From assembly GCA_020850355.1 (NCBI GenBank), contig JADZEX010000057.1, positions 1-34,985 of the forward strand: DNA of 34,985 nucleotides, written 5' to 3'. Of this stretch, positions 15,868-25,056 are shown one piece after another; the first letter of the stretch is position 1; each line of letters begins with the position of its first letter. The DNA comes from Fimbriimonadaceae bacterium. GTDB taxonomy: Bacteria; Armatimonadota; UBA10988. A model generated the notes under the pieces. That model was not told where the DNA came from and did not search any database. It saw only the letters and a list, made by a program, of their open reading frames with translations. A program made the translations under genes and the position numbers.

Positions 15868-17877
15868 CTACCGCTGGCAGGCCTGTCGCACGGCGGCGGC
15901 CAGCAGGCGCGAGTCGAAGGGCTTCTGGAGGAACACCCCGTCGACGGTGACCTCGCGCCGCAGCGGGCCGGTGCCGGGGTGGCCCGAGATGAACAGCACC
16001 TTGACCGCCGGCACCAGCTCGCGGACCATCGCGGCCAGCTCATCGCCGGAGCGGCCCGGCATCACGACATCGGTGACCAGCACGTCGATCCCGGCGGGTC
16101 GCTCCTCGACGAGCCCCAGCGCCGCCTCGGCGTTCGGGGCGTCGAGCACCTCGAAGCCCTGGGCGGCCAGCATCCGGCGCGTCAGGCGGCGGACGGCGTC
16201 GTCGTCGTCGACCACCAGCACCCGCAGCGGCCGGCTGGGCTCCTCGGCGGGGGCGTCGGCGGGGCAGCAGGGCAGCCAGATGCGGACCGTGGTGCCCTGA
16301 CCGAGTGCGCTCTCGATCTGCACCACCCCGCCCAGTCGTTCGACGATCCCGTAGACCGTGGCAAGACCGAGTCCGGCGTGCTCGGTTGGCGATTTGGTGG
16401 TGAAGAAGGGCTCGAAGACGCGGCGTTGGTGCGCCGGCTCGATGCCGCAGCCATCATCGCTGACGGTCAGCAGGAGGTAGTCGCCCGGCTCCAGGTCGGT
16501 CCCGGCCGGCGATCTGGTGACCGGGTGAGCGGCCGTGGTAATGGTCACGTTGCCGCCGTCGGGCAGCGCGTCACGGGCATTGAGCAGCAGGTTCAGCACG
16601 ATCTGTTCGATCTGCGCCCGATCGGCGAGGATCTCGCCGGCGCCCGGATCAAGGTTGCGCTTGATCTGCAGTTGGTGGCCCACGACCGGCCGCAGCAGGC
16701 GGACGACCTGCTGCACCACCCGGCTGGCCTGCAGCGGTTCGGGCGTCGTCACGGCGCGCCGGCTGAAGGTCAGCAGGTGCTCGGTCAGCTCGCCGGCCCG
16801 CCGCGCGGCCTGTTGCGCCTGGGCCAGGTCCCGTCGGCGCGGGTCGTCGGGATCGAGCGTCTCATTGACCAGGTCCAGGTACCCCGACATCGCCGTCAGG
16901 AGGTTGTTGAACTCATGCGCGATGCCGCCGGCGACGTGGGCCACCGCCTCCAGGCGGGCAACCTGCTGGTAGTGCTCCGTCAGCCGCTGCCGCTCGATCG
17001 CGGCGGTCTTGACATCGGTGATGTCCATGCTGGTTCCGGCGATGCGCACCGGCGCGCCGCTGTGGTCGCGCTCGATCACCGTGCCATGGCCACTGAACCA
17101 GCGCCACTGCCCGTCGGCCGCCTGCACCCGAAACTCTTCGTCCCAGCGGGCCGACTCCCCGCGGAGCAGGGCTTCCATGCCGCCCTGCATTCGCTCGCGG
17201 TCGGCTGGATGGGCCTGGGCGAACCAGGCATTCATCGCGGCTCCACGCTCCCATGGCGGATTGCCCAGGAGCTCCGACAGCAGCTCCAAGTCGGCGACCG
17301 ACTCGCCGCTCGGGACATGCCGCTGCCAGTAGACCGCCCGCGCGCCGCGCAGAGCCGCCTGCATCAGGTTGCCCTGCGCCTGCAACTCGTCCTGGGCCCG
17401 CGCGCGGGCCAGCACCGGACCGAAGTTGGCAACCACCGCCTCCAGCGTTGGACGCAACTCGGTCGGCAGGACCTCGGCGCTGTGCGAAGCCAGGTTGACG
17501 CTGCCGATCACCGTGTCGCGATCCCGCACGGGGAGGACCGCCAAGACATGCAGGGCGCCCTTGCCGTCCTGGTCCGGGACGGGGATCCGCGCCGGTTCGT
17601 AGACCGTTTCGCCGGCCTGCACCAGCACGGTCCGCGGGTCCTCGGCGGCAAGGTGCTCGACTGCGGCCAGAAAGCTGGCCGGCAGATTGCGCGCCGCCGC
17701 CAGATCGAGGCGGCCGCTGGGATCAAACAGGTAGACGCCAGCGGCATCGACCGGTAGGAGCGTCAGCAGTCCGTCGATCAGCCGCTCCAGGGCCGTGGCG
17801 AGATCCGGCGCGGCGGCCACCGCCAGGGCCAGGTCGCGTTCGAAGCGGATCAGGTCTGGCTGCCAGCGCTCGGACAT
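15868..17877 (-). CDS. Hybrid sensor histidine kinase (GAF-PAS-HisKA-HATPase-REC)
   Basis: This 669-residue soluble hybrid kinase has a GAF-like domain at about 15-160, a PAS/PAC at about 170-293, a HisKA with His321 in GGIAHEFNNLLTA, an HATPase with N-box LLNARDALP (N433), G1 DDGCGIE and G2 AGLGLATV (to about 536), then a receiver domain from about 551 with Asp603 and Lys652. No transmembrane helix is visible, so it should sense a cytoplasmic signal. Autophosphorylation on His321 and transfer to the attached receiver is the family's mechanism; a phosphotransfer protein or response regulator partner is not adjacent. The ATG at 17877 is preceded by GGGGAGG. It is divergent from the epimerase gene. 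Its stop codon lies in the loop of a 7-bp hairpin (15860-15877). Confidence 0.9.
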   Translation of the reverse strand: MSERWQPDLIRFERDLALAVAAAPDLATALERLIDGLLTLLPVDAAGVYLFDPSGRLDLAAARNLPASFLAAVEHLAAEDPRTVLVQAGETVYEPARIPVPDQDGKGALHVLAVLPVRDRDTVIGSVNLASHSAEVLPTELRPTLEAVVANFGPVLARARAQDELQAQGNLMQAALRGARAVYWQRHVPSGESVADLELLSELLGNPPWERGAAMNAWFAQAHPADRERMQGGMEALLRGESARWDEEFRVQAADGQWRWFSGHGTVIERDHSGAPVRIAGTSMDITDVKTAAIERQRLTEHYQQVARLEAVAHVAGGIAHEFNNLLTAMSGYLDLVNETLDPDDPRRRDLAQAQQAARRAGELTEHLLTFSRRAVTTPEPLQASRVVQQVVRLLRPVVGHQLQIKRNLDPGAGEILADRAQIEQIVLNLLLNARDALPDGGNVTITTAAHPVTRSPAGTDLEPGDYLLLTVSDDGCGIEPAHQRRVFEPFFTTKSPTEHAGLGLATVYGIVERLGGVVQIESALGQGTTVRIWLPCCPADAPAEEPSRPLRVLVVDDDDAVRRLTRRMLAAQGFEVLDAPNAEAALGLVEERPAGIDVLVTDVVMPGRSGDELAAMVRELVPAVKVLFISGHPGTGPLRREVTVDGVFLQKPFDSRLLAAAVRQACQR

Positions 17878-18030
17878 CGGCCGGGCCTCCCCTGGGTCAA
17901 TCGGCCGAGACCGGCTCGGCTACACCCAGTCTAGCAGCACTGGTTGACGCAAAGGCAAACTGCCCGCGGACCGAGCTGCTGGCGCAGGAGCCCCCGCCAG
18001 CGCCGCGAAGCAGCGCGCCGGAGTGACCGC

Positions 18031-19008
18031 ATGGCGGTGCTGGTGACCGGCGGCAGCGGGTTTGTGGGGTACCACGTGGTCCGCGCGCTGCGTGCGTCCG
18101 GGCAGCCGGTCCGGGCGCTGGTGCGAGCCAGCAGCCGCGTCGAGCACCTGCAGGCCCTGGGCGTCGAGCTGGTCAGCGGCGACCTGCGCGATGCGGCGTC
18201 GCTGCAGGCGGCCTGCCGTGGCTGCCGGCAGGTCTACCACGTCGCCGCCGACTACCGCCTCTGGGCGCGCCGGCCGCAGGACCTGTACGAGAGCAATGTC
18301 GAGGGCACCCGCGCCCTGCTGCAGGCCGCGGGCGAGGCCGAGCGGATCGTCTACACCAGCTCGGTCGGCTGCCTCGGCCTGCGGCCCGACGGGCAGCCGG
18401 CCGACGAAACCACGCCAGTCGGCCTGGCCGACATGATCGGCCACTACAAGCGCAGCAAGTACCTCGCCGAGCAGGTCGCCCGGGAAGCCGCGGCGGCGGG
18501 CCAGCCGGTGGTGATCGTCAACCCCAGCACGCCAGTCGGCGATCACGATGTCAAGCCGACGCCGACCGGGCAGATCATCGTCGATTTCCTGCGCGGCCGG
18601 ATGCCGGGCTTCGTGCGCACGGGGCTCAACCTGGTCGACGTCCGCGACGTCGCGGCGGGGCATCTGCTGGCGGCGGAACGGGGGCGGGTCGGGGAGTGTT
18701 ACATCCTGGGAGGGCGCGACCTGACCCTGGCAGCGATCCTCGCGCTGCTGGCCACGCTGACCGGTCGCCGCCGGCCGCGCCTGCGGGTGCCCTACGCGGT
18801 GGCCTACGCGGCGGCCTATGCCGACACGGCCTGGAACCTGCTACGCGGCCGAGAGCCGCAGATTCCGGTCGAAGGAGTGCGGATGTCGCGGCACCTGATG
18901 TACTTCTCGCCGGCCAAGGCGATCGCCGAACTGGGGCTGCCGCAGAGCCCGGTGGAGGGCGCGCTGCAGCGGGCGATTGACTGGTTCCGGGCCAACGGCT
19001 ACGCTTGA
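18031..19008 (+). CDS. hpnA: NAD-dependent epimerase/dehydratase, HpnA-like
   Basis: This 325-residue extended short-chain dehydrogenase has the NAD(P) glycine motif TGGSGFVG (6-13), the catalytic Tyr139/Lys143 (YKRSK) and the Ser region TSSVG. The block NPSTPVGDHDVKPTPTG (about 163-179) is typical of HpnA, the hopanoid-associated sugar epimerase-like protein. Members are thought to act in or near hopanoid side-chain or sugar-nucleotide chemistry, but the reaction is not established. The start at 18031 follows GGAG by eight bases. No squalene-hopene cyclase or other core hopanoid gene is in the window, so assignment to hopanoid metabolism rests on sequence style only. Confidence 0.82.
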   Translation: MAVLVTGGSGFVGYHVVRALRASGQPVRALVRASSRVEHLQALGVELVSGDLRDAASLQAACRGCRQVYHVAADYRLWARRPQDLYESNVEGTRALLQAAGEAERIVYTSSVGCLGLRPDGQPADETTPVGLADMIGHYKRSKYLAEQVAREAAAAGQPVVIVNPSTPVGDHDVKPTPTGQIIVDFLRGRMPGFVRTGLNLVDVRDVAAGHLLAAERGRVGECYILGGRDLTLAAILALLATLTGRRRPRLRVPYAVAYAAAYADTAWNLLRGREPQIPVEGVRMSRHLMYFSPAKAIAELGLPQSPVEGALQRAIDWFRANGYA

Positions 19009-19029
19009 CCGGCCGCTTGGAGGGCCCCG

Positions 19030-20040
19030 ATGGCGCTGCGAACCCTACACATCGGCGTTGGCGGACGAGGCGTCTGGCCGCTGCGGCTGTTCCCCAACCG
19101 TGACGACGTGCAGCCGGTCGGCCTCTGCGACATCCGCCCCGAGGCCCTGGCCGCCGCCCGCGAGCGGACCGGCCTGCCTGAGCGCGCCTGCTGGGACGAC
19201 TGGCAGACCGCCCTGGCGACCTGCGACTGCGACGCGGTGGTCGTGATCACCCCACCGCAGCTCCATGCGCCGATGGTCCTGGCGGCGGTCGAGGCCGGTC
19301 GGCAGGTGCTGGTCGAGAAGCCCTTCACGATGGACCTGCGCGAGGCCGGTCAGATCGTCGCCGCGGCCGACGCGCGCGGCGTGAAGGTCGCCGTGGCGCA
19401 GCAACGGCGGTACAGCCCCGAGGAGCGCCTGGCGCAGCAGCGCCTCGCCGGCGGTGACCTGGGTGCTCCCGAGGTCGGGGTCTTGACCGCCTTCAGCAAG
19501 CGACCCGGCGTCCACCACTCCGGTCAACAGCGCGACAGCTACGCCTGGGAGCGCGGGATCCACGATCTCGACAGCCTCTGGGCGCTGCTCGGCGGGACGC
19601 CCCGACGGGTCCAGGCGGTCAGCTTCAACCCGTCTTGGAGCCCCTACGCCCACGGCGCCGGGCTGTTTGCGACGGTCGAGTTCAGCAGCGGGGCGGTCGG
19701 CAGCGTCACCTGCAGCTTCATGAGCCACTTCCGCGACAGCCGCGTGCAGATCGAGTGCGCCGGTGGCAGCCTCGAGCCGACTGGCGGGGTCGTCAAGTGG
19801 CACCCGGCCGACGGTGGCGAGCCGGTCGTCTGGACCCCTGAGCCGGGCCAGCCGGCGCCCGAGGCGATGGTCACCAGCGCCTGGACCGACTGGATCGCCG
19901 GCGGGCCCGAGCCCCCGATTGGGATGCACCAGAACCTCTGGACGGTGGCCCTGGTGGCCGCCTGCGGGCTGGCGGCCGAACGGCGCGCGGCGGTCGACCT
20001 GCCGGAGCTGCTGCGCTGCTGCGGCGGCGTGGGAGGCTAA
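19030..20040 (+). CDS. Gfo/Idh/MocA-family oxidoreductase
   Basis: This 336-residue NAD(P)-dependent oxidoreductase begins with a Rossmann motif (HIGVGGRGVWPLRLF) and carries the family triad E96-K97-P98 (VLVEKPFTMD) and GIHDLDSL (H178/D179), the region holding the catalytic histidine. The C-terminal half has the mixed beta-sheet dimer domain with substrate residues. Members oxidise sugars, inositols or other cyclitols. GGAGGG (19019-19024) precedes the ATG at 19030. It follows the HpnA-like gene by 21 bases and precedes a small membrane protein gene. The substrate is not predictable. Confidence 0.88.
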   Translation: MALRTLHIGVGGRGVWPLRLFPNRDDVQPVGLCDIRPEALAAARERTGLPERACWDDWQTALATCDCDAVVVITPPQLHAPMVLAAVEAGRQVLVEKPFTMDLREAGQIVAAADARGVKVAVAQQRRYSPEERLAQQRLAGGDLGAPEVGVLTAFSKRPGVHHSGQQRDSYAWERGIHDLDSLWALLGGTPRRVQAVSFNPSWSPYAHGAGLFATVEFSSGAVGSVTCSFMSHFRDSRVQIECAGGSLEPTGGVVKWHPADGGEPVVWTPEPGQPAPEAMVTSAWTDWIAGGPEPPIGMHQNLWTVALVAACGLAAERRAAVDLPELLRCCGGVGG

Positions 20041-20042
20041 TC

Positions 20043-20489
20043 GTGGACAGCACCCTGGCCGACATCGTCGAAGCCGTGAAGGGCTTCGTGTTCAACATCA
20101 CGACCGTCCTGACGGTGCTGGTGGCGCTCGGCAACGAACTGCGGGCGATGCCCCTGACCCTCCGCTGGCCATGGCTCGAAGAGCGCCAGCATGAGGTACG
20201 GCGGGCCTGGTATGTGAGCCTCGGCGTCTACCTCGGGCTGGCCCTGCTGTACGCCTACCTGGCCCACAAGCCGGCCGCGCTGGTGATGGATGCGCTGACC
20301 GCCGGGATGCTGGTGGGCGGGGTCTGGTACCTCAACCGCCGTCACCGGCGACCGCGCGACAGGCACCTCCACGACAGCGACGACCCGGGCACGCCGGCCC
20401 CGCGGCGGCCGCTCGGACGCCGGCCGCGCGAGCGCGACGACGAACCGGTCGAACGTGTCCCGCGGCAGCGCCGGCCGCGGCCGGAGTAG
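20043..20489 (+). CDS. Small membrane protein with basic tail, unknown
   Basis: This 148-residue protein has three hydrophobic segments (about 15-30, 56-75 and 80-96) and a C-terminal tail rich in Arg, Pro and Asp (from about 98). GTG at 20043 is preceded by GGGAGG (20031-20036) that sits in the last codons of the oxidoreductase gene, so the two are coupled. It ends one base before the stop codon of the convergent hydrolase gene. The family is not recognised. Confidence 0.65.
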   Translation: MDSTLADIVEAVKGFVFNITTVLTVLVALGNELRAMPLTLRWPWLEERQHEVRRAWYVSLGVYLGLALLYAYLAHKPAALVMDALTAGMLVGGVWYLNRRHRRPRDRHLHDSDDPGTPAPRRPLGRRPRERDDEPVERVPRQRRPRPE

Positions 20490-20490
20490 C

Positions 20491-21870
20491 TCAGCGGTTG
20501 TCGGTGTGACCGAGCTGCCGACCTTCGCGCAGCAGCACCAGCCCTTCGCCGGCGGGCAGGTCGTACCGCTCGACCAGCGGCTGCGCCGCGGGATCAGCGA
20601 GGCTGTCGTGGGTGATCACCCGGGCGCGACCGCGCGGCACCGGCAGCGCCACGGCCGGGGCGCTGGTCGGGTTGGTGACCACCCAGCCGTCGCTGAACTC
20701 CCGCTGCCAGGCGTGGCCGGCCGCCCCGGCGACGCGTTCCATCTCGCCCACCGCGCGGCCGAGGTGGAGCACCGCCGGGTCGAACTCCGGCAGCGCCTCG
20801 AAGTGGCTGTAGCCCCAGACCGTGAAGTTGAGGTAGCCGTTGCGCCGCTGGTCGTCGAAGCCCTGGAGGAACGAGGTCAAGGCGTACCAGAGCACGTCCC
20901 AGGCCCGGCGGCCGGCAGCGTCGCGGCCGTCCATCCGCTGCAGGCCTGGAGCATCGCTCTGGACATTGCCGTGGACGTTGAGCAGCGCATGGATCTGGCG
21001 CAGGCCGCGGAATGTACGGACCTGGGTCAGCCACTGCTCCTCGGTGCGGTAGTTGAAGCGGTCGGGGCGGCCCCAGGGGTGCACGAAACTGCCCTCGTCC
21101 ATCGCGGCGAAGACTGGCACCGGCTCGGCATCGAGGGCCTGCCAGTCGGCAATGTGCCCGAGGATGTCGCCGAAGTTAAGGATCAACGTCTTACCCTGCT
21201 CGCGGTACCAGCGGGCGGCGTGGCGCAGGCAGTCTGCCATGCCGTGGCGCCAGCGCTCGGGCTGCAGTTGGCCGTCCAGATAGTAGTCGGCCGGCACGTC
21301 GGCCTGGTCGCGGTGGCCCTCGCGCAGCCAGCGGCCGGCCCAGATCAGGCCATAGCCGGAGTTGTCGCTGAACAGGCCGTCCACCCCCTGGCCCTGCCCG
21401 CCACTCCAGTGCTTCGCCGCGGTCTGCTCCAGCCAGAACTGCTGCCACTGCGGGTTGCCCACCAGCATCAGCCGCTCGTTGGCGTACGGCTGCGCCTCGA
21501 GCGGCTCGCCGTACTGCGCGCCAAGGGCGATCCAGCGGTCGGCGGTGCCCGCGCCGTGGTGCAGTTTGACCCATTCCCAGCCCTCACCCAGGCGACCCCA
21601 GTCGGCGGTGTTGTACTCGCCGGGACCGAGTTCGTAGTGCACGATTCGCTGGTCGGGATTGGCCGCCTTGAGGCGCTGCCACATGGTGCCCTCGGCCGTG
21701 CGTGCAAACGGGTCGCTGCCGGCCGAGCAGACCAGCAGGTCGAAGCGCGCCGCGTCGGCGACACTCGGCCAGCCACTCGGTCCGGCGTACTTGATGGCGT
21801 AGCAGGGGACGAACTTGGCGGCCGGCGGCACGGCCAGCAGGCTGCTCAGCGCCAGGCAGGTTAGCAGCAT
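20491..21870 (-). CDS. Secreted putative glycoside hydrolase (TIM-barrel, GHL15-like)
   Basis: This 459-residue protein has an N-terminal signal peptide (MLLTCLALSSLLAVPPAAKF). The following segments resemble the hypothetical glycosyl hydrolase family 15 fold: RIVHYELGPGEYN, then VDGLFSDNSGYG (D164 and D169, candidate catalytic or substrate residues) and GKTLILNFGDILGH. The tail (about 400-459) looks like a beta-sandwich. The start at 21870 is chosen over an upstream in-frame ATG because AGGAG precedes it and the signal peptide begins there. The substrate is unknown. A perfect parS site lies upstream, between it and the divergent sulfatase. It is convergent with the small membrane protein gene. 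Confidence 0.6.
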   Translation of the reverse strand: MLLTCLALSSLLAVPPAAKFVPCYAIKYAGPSGWPSVADAARFDLLVCSAGSDPFARTAEGTMWQRLKAANPDQRIVHYELGPGEYNTADWGRLGEGWEWVKLHHGAGTADRWIALGAQYGEPLEAQPYANERLMLVGNPQWQQFWLEQTAAKHWSGGQGQGVDGLFSDNSGYGLIWAGRWLREGHRDQADVPADYYLDGQLQPERWRHGMADCLRHAARWYREQGKTLILNFGDILGHIADWQALDAEPVPVFAAMDEGSFVHPWGRPDRFNYRTEEQWLTQVRTFRGLRQIHALLNVHGNVQSDAPGLQRMDGRDAAGRRAWDVLWYALTSFLQGFDDQRRNGYLNFTVWGYSHFEALPEFDPAVLHLGRAVGEMERVAGAAGHAWQREFSDGWVVTNPTSAPAVALPVPRGRARVITHDSLADPAAQPLVERYDLPAGEGLVLLREGRQLGHTDNR

Positions 21871-21913
21871 CGGCGGCTCCTGGCCGGCGATTGGCCCACC
21901 GTCGGCGGATCCC

Positions 21914-21929
21914 TGTTTCACGTGAAACA
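21914..21929. other. parS: parS chromosome partition site 3 (perfect match)
   Basis: TGTTTCACGTGAAACA is identical to the 16-bp bacterial parS consensus. It lies in the 106-base gap between the divergent hydrolase and sulfatase genes, about 13.6 kb from the other two sites. Its presence makes the two imperfect sites far more credible. Confidence 0.93.
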
Positions 21930-21976
21930 GCTAGGAGACCGGCCCGGCATGGGGAACCTGGCGTTGGGAGTCCGCG

Positions 21977-23605
21977 ATGCCCGACCACCGGCCGAACGTC
22001 CTGTTGCTGTTCACCGACCAGCAGCGCTTCGACACCATCGCCGCGGCGGGCTGGCCGCACATGGTGACGCCGAACCTGGACCGGCTGCTGGCCGGCGGCT
22101 GCCATTACCCGCAGGCGCACACCCCGAATCCGGTCTGCATGGCGGCGCGCCACTACCTGCTGACCGGCCTGCCGGGGCGCCACCACGGCTACTTCGCCAA
22201 TCGCCACGGCGGCATCGCCGACTACCGCCTGCCGACGCTGCCACGGCTGCTCAGCGAGGCCGGGTACGTCACCGGGGCGATTGGCAAGATGCACTTCGAC
22301 CCGCCGCGGATGCACCACGGCTACGACGAGCTGCACCTGATGGAGGAGCTGCCGCGGTACCGCGAGGAGGACGCCTATCTGCTCTGGCTGGAGCAGCAGG
22401 GCTACGGTCACCTGCGCCACCCGCACGGCTGCCGCCACCTGCTCTACCACACCCCGCAACGGGCGCTGGTGCCGGCGCGGCTGCACGGTTCCAGCTTCGT
22501 GGCCAGCCGCAGCATCGAGTTCATCGACCGCCACCGCGACCGGCCCTGGTTCGCGATGGCCTCCTGGGTCGGCCCGCACCCGCCCTGGAACATTCCGGCC
22601 GACTGGCGGGGCCGCTACGCTGGCCGCGAGCTCCCCGCCCCGTGGCCGCTGGCGCGCGACTTCCCGTTTGAGAGCCAGCCCTGCCCCTGGCATGGCGACT
22701 TCGACGAGCCGGCCCGGCGCCGCGCCGTACAAGAGGCCTACTTCAGCGCCATCTCGTTGATCGACGACCAGATCGGCCGCCTGCTGGACCACCTTGACTC
22801 CAGCGGTCTGGCCAGCAACACGCTGGTGATCTTCAGCAGCGACCATGGCGAGATGCTCTACGACCGGGGCTACTTCCAGAAGCAGGTGCCCTACGAGTCG
22901 TCGGTCCGGGTGCCGCTGCTGATGCGCTTCCCGGAGCGCGTGGCACCGGGCAGCGTGCGCCCGGAGTTCGCCGATCTGCTGGACCTCGCGCCGACCATTT
23001 GGGACGCCGCGGGCGTCGCGCTGCCGGACGGTCCGTACCCCGGCGAGTCGCTGCTGCGGCCGGCGGTGCGGCGCGACCGCAGCGTGCAGTACGCCGACTT
23101 TGGCGTCGGCCAGGGCCGCTGGGCGATGCTGCGCGACGAGCGCTTCAAGCTGGTGCATTACTGGAACGGTGGCTTTGAGGAGCTCTACGACACCGTCGCC
23201 GATCCGGGTGAGCAGCACAACCTGCTGCGTCACGGCGGTGCGCCGGCCGGCGTGGCCGACCGGCTGCGGGCGCGGTTGCTGGCCGCCGAGGCCACCCGCG
23301 GACCGCTCGACAGCCTATGTGACGGCAACTTCGCCGATCGCCCGGCCCAGGTGATCGGCCCGCCGGGCAGCGGCAAGTACCCGCTTTGGGCGCATCAGCA
23401 GTTTCCGACCTGGGGCCCGCTGGCCCCAGAGCTGGAGGCCGGGCTGCTGCGCGACGAGATCCTGGCGGCCGTCGACGGCTGCTTCGACGACTTGCTGGCC
23501 GACCCGCGGTGGGAGGCGGCGTGGCGCCAGGGCTGGGCCGCCTGCGGCGGCGACGAGGCCTTCGGCGACCGCATCTTCGGCCGCCCGGCGCGCCCGCCGG
23601 ACTGA
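21977..23605 (+). CDS. Sulfatase (formylglycine type)
   Basis: This 542-residue sulfatase of the alkaline phosphatase superfamily has an N-terminal metal-binding NVLLLFTDQQRFD (D14, with Gln15 in place of a second Asp) and a formylglycine motif at C54 in NPVCMAARHYLLTG. It is C-x-A-x-R rather than the commoner C-x-P-x-R. The second metal site SSDHGEML lies at about 290-297. It hydrolyses sulfate esters after the cysteine is converted to formylglycine by a separate enzyme not seen here. No signal peptide is evident, so the enzyme appears cytoplasmic. GGGAG precedes the ATG. A choline-sulfatase or phosphonate-monoester hydrolase-like activity is possible. Confidence 0.88.
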   Translation: MPDHRPNVLLLFTDQQRFDTIAAAGWPHMVTPNLDRLLAGGCHYPQAHTPNPVCMAARHYLLTGLPGRHHGYFANRHGGIADYRLPTLPRLLSEAGYVTGAIGKMHFDPPRMHHGYDELHLMEELPRYREEDAYLLWLEQQGYGHLRHPHGCRHLLYHTPQRALVPARLHGSSFVASRSIEFIDRHRDRPWFAMASWVGPHPPWNIPADWRGRYAGRELPAPWPLARDFPFESQPCPWHGDFDEPARRRAVQEAYFSAISLIDDQIGRLLDHLDSSGLASNTLVIFSSDHGEMLYDRGYFQKQVPYESSVRVPLLMRFPERVAPGSVRPEFADLLDLAPTIWDAAGVALPDGPYPGESLLRPAVRRDRSVQYADFGVGQGRWAMLRDERFKLVHYWNGGFEELYDTVADPGEQHNLLRHGGAPAGVADRLRARLLAAEATRGPLDSLCDGNFADRPAQVIGPPGSGKYPLWAHQQFPTWGPLAPELEAGLLRDEILAAVDGCFDDLLADPRWEAAWRQGWAACGGDEAFGDRIFGRPARPPD

Positions 23606-23649
23606 ACGCAGCGCGCTCCGCAGGCGGATCCGCTGGGCCACAATCGGGT

Positions 23650-23679
23650 TTGACAGAGCGTCGACGAGCGTGTTAGGAT
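23650..23679 (+). promoter_or_regulatory. Promoter upstream of PIN-TRAM/ispDF genes
   Basis: TTGACA (23650-23655) and TAGGAT (23674-23679) are spaced by 18 bases, giving a plausible sigma-70-type promoter. The leader to the ATG at 23815 would be about 130 bases. The rest of the 209-base gap after the sulfatase shows no other clear element. Confidence 0.65.
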
Positions 23680-23814
23680 CGCCCGCAGAGTCTTGCCGCT
23701 CGGCCGGCGCCCCGCTGTGGGGAGCGTCGCGTCGGTGCTGCGGCAGCTCAGCTCGCTGGCGCAACGCGTCGCGGGCGGCGGAACGGCAACGACGTTGGGG
23801 GCGTCTGGAAGACG

Positions 23815-25056
23815 ATGGACGGCACGGATTCGGTGGAAACGATGCGGCGATCCGCCAACACGGCCGCCGCCGCGCAGGATGTTCGCAGCAGCACCAGCGG
23901 CGGGCTGGCCGTCGCGCGCCGGCCGCTGCACATCGCCTTCGCCGGGATCCTCACCGTGATCGGCGCGCTGCTGGGTTACCGCGCCGCCGAGTGGTACCTC
24001 GGTTACCTCAGCCGCAGCAGCTCGGCCTTGAGCAGCCTGGCGACCGGCGGCTGGGCCGCCAGCAACCTCGTCGCGGTGACCCTGCTGGGCACCCTGCTGG
24101 GCTTCCTGCTGGCCTCGGTGACCTTCCGACAGATTGTCGCGCTGGTCCCGCGGATCGAGAACCTGCCCGTCGAGGACAAAGTCGCCGGGATGATCGGCGT
24201 GGTGCTCGGCCTGATCGTCGCGGTGCTGCTGCAGCCGCTGGTCAAGAGCATCCCGACCTTTGGCAACGCCCTGGTCGTGCTGGCTTACGTCTTCGGCGTC
24301 ACGGCCGGGGTGCTGGTGATGGTCAGCATGAAGAAGGAGCTGGTCGGCATGTTTGCCAGCGGCTCCTCGGCCGCGACCGATGAGGAAGTGCAGGCGCTGC
24401 GCGACCACGAGGCCAAACCGAAGCTGCTCGACACCAACGTGATCATCGACGGCCGGATCTTGGACATTTGGAACAGCGGCTTCATCGAGGGCGAGCTGCT
24501 GGTGCCGCAGTTTGTGTTGGACGAGCTGCAGACGATTGCCGACAGCGCCGACGACCTGAAGCGGGCGCGCGGCCGGCGCGGGCTGGAGCTGCTCAACCGC
24601 ATGAAGGACGAGGTGGCCAACTTCGGCATCCTCCGCGCCCGCGACTACGCCGTGCCGGTCGACGATGTGACCGGGGTCGACCAGAAGCTGATCCGCCTGG
24701 CGACGGGCATGGAAGCCTCGCTGATCACCAACGACTACAACCTCAACCGCGTCGCCGACGTGCAGGGCATTCCGGTGCTCAACGTCAACCGGCTGGCGAT
24801 TTCGCTGAAGCCGGTGGTGATCGCCGGGGAGGAGATGACTGTCAACATCATTCGACCGGGCCGCGATCCGGGGCAAGGCGTCGCCTACCTTGACGACGGC
24901 ACGATGGTGGTCGTCGAAGACGGCGAGCCGAAAGTCGGCCGGGTGGTCGATGTGGTCGTCAACAGCTTGCACCAGACGGTGGCCGGCAAGATGATCTTCG
25001 CGCAGCTCAAAGACGGCGCGAACCACGAGCACCGGCGAGGCGGCTCGAGCCGGTGA
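23815..25056 (+). CDS. yacL: Membrane PIN-TRAM domain protein, YacL-like
   Basis: This 413-residue protein has four N-terminal membrane helices (about 38-57, 83-104, 122-141, 151-172), then a PIN nuclease-like domain (about 203-330) with acidic residues D206, E237, D289 and D307, and a TRAM RNA-binding domain (about 335-398). PIN-TRAM proteins of this form are conserved next to ispD/ispF in many bacteria (YacL in Bacillus). The nuclease activity and target are not established. The ATG at 23815 has a modest GGAAG site; a second in-frame ATG at 23842 is possible. Its stop codon overlaps the ispDF start (GTGA). Confidence 0.85.
   Translation: MDGTDSVETMRRSANTAAAAQDVRSSTSGGLAVARRPLHIAFAGILTVIGALLGYRAAEWYLGYLSRSSSALSSLATGGWAASNLVAVTLLGTLLGFLLASVTFRQIVALVPRIENLPVEDKVAGMIGVVLGLIVAVLLQPLVKSIPTFGNALVVLAYVFGVTAGVLVMVSMKKELVGMFASGSSAATDEEVQALRDHEAKPKLLDTNVIIDGRILDIWNSGFIEGELLVPQFVLDELQTIADSADDLKRARGRRGLELLNRMKDEVANFGILRARDYAVPVDDVTGVDQKLIRLATGMEASLITNDYNLNRVADVQGIPVLNVNRLAISLKPVVIAGEEMTVNIIRPGRDPGQGVAYLDDGTMVVVEDGEPKVGRVVDVVVNSLHQTVAGKMIFAQLKDGANHEHRRGGSSR

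Noticed and set aside
18072-18081. CCACGTGG as a further parS site
   Set aside because: Only the central six bases match parS; it lies inside the epimerase gene and lacks the TTT/AAA flanks.
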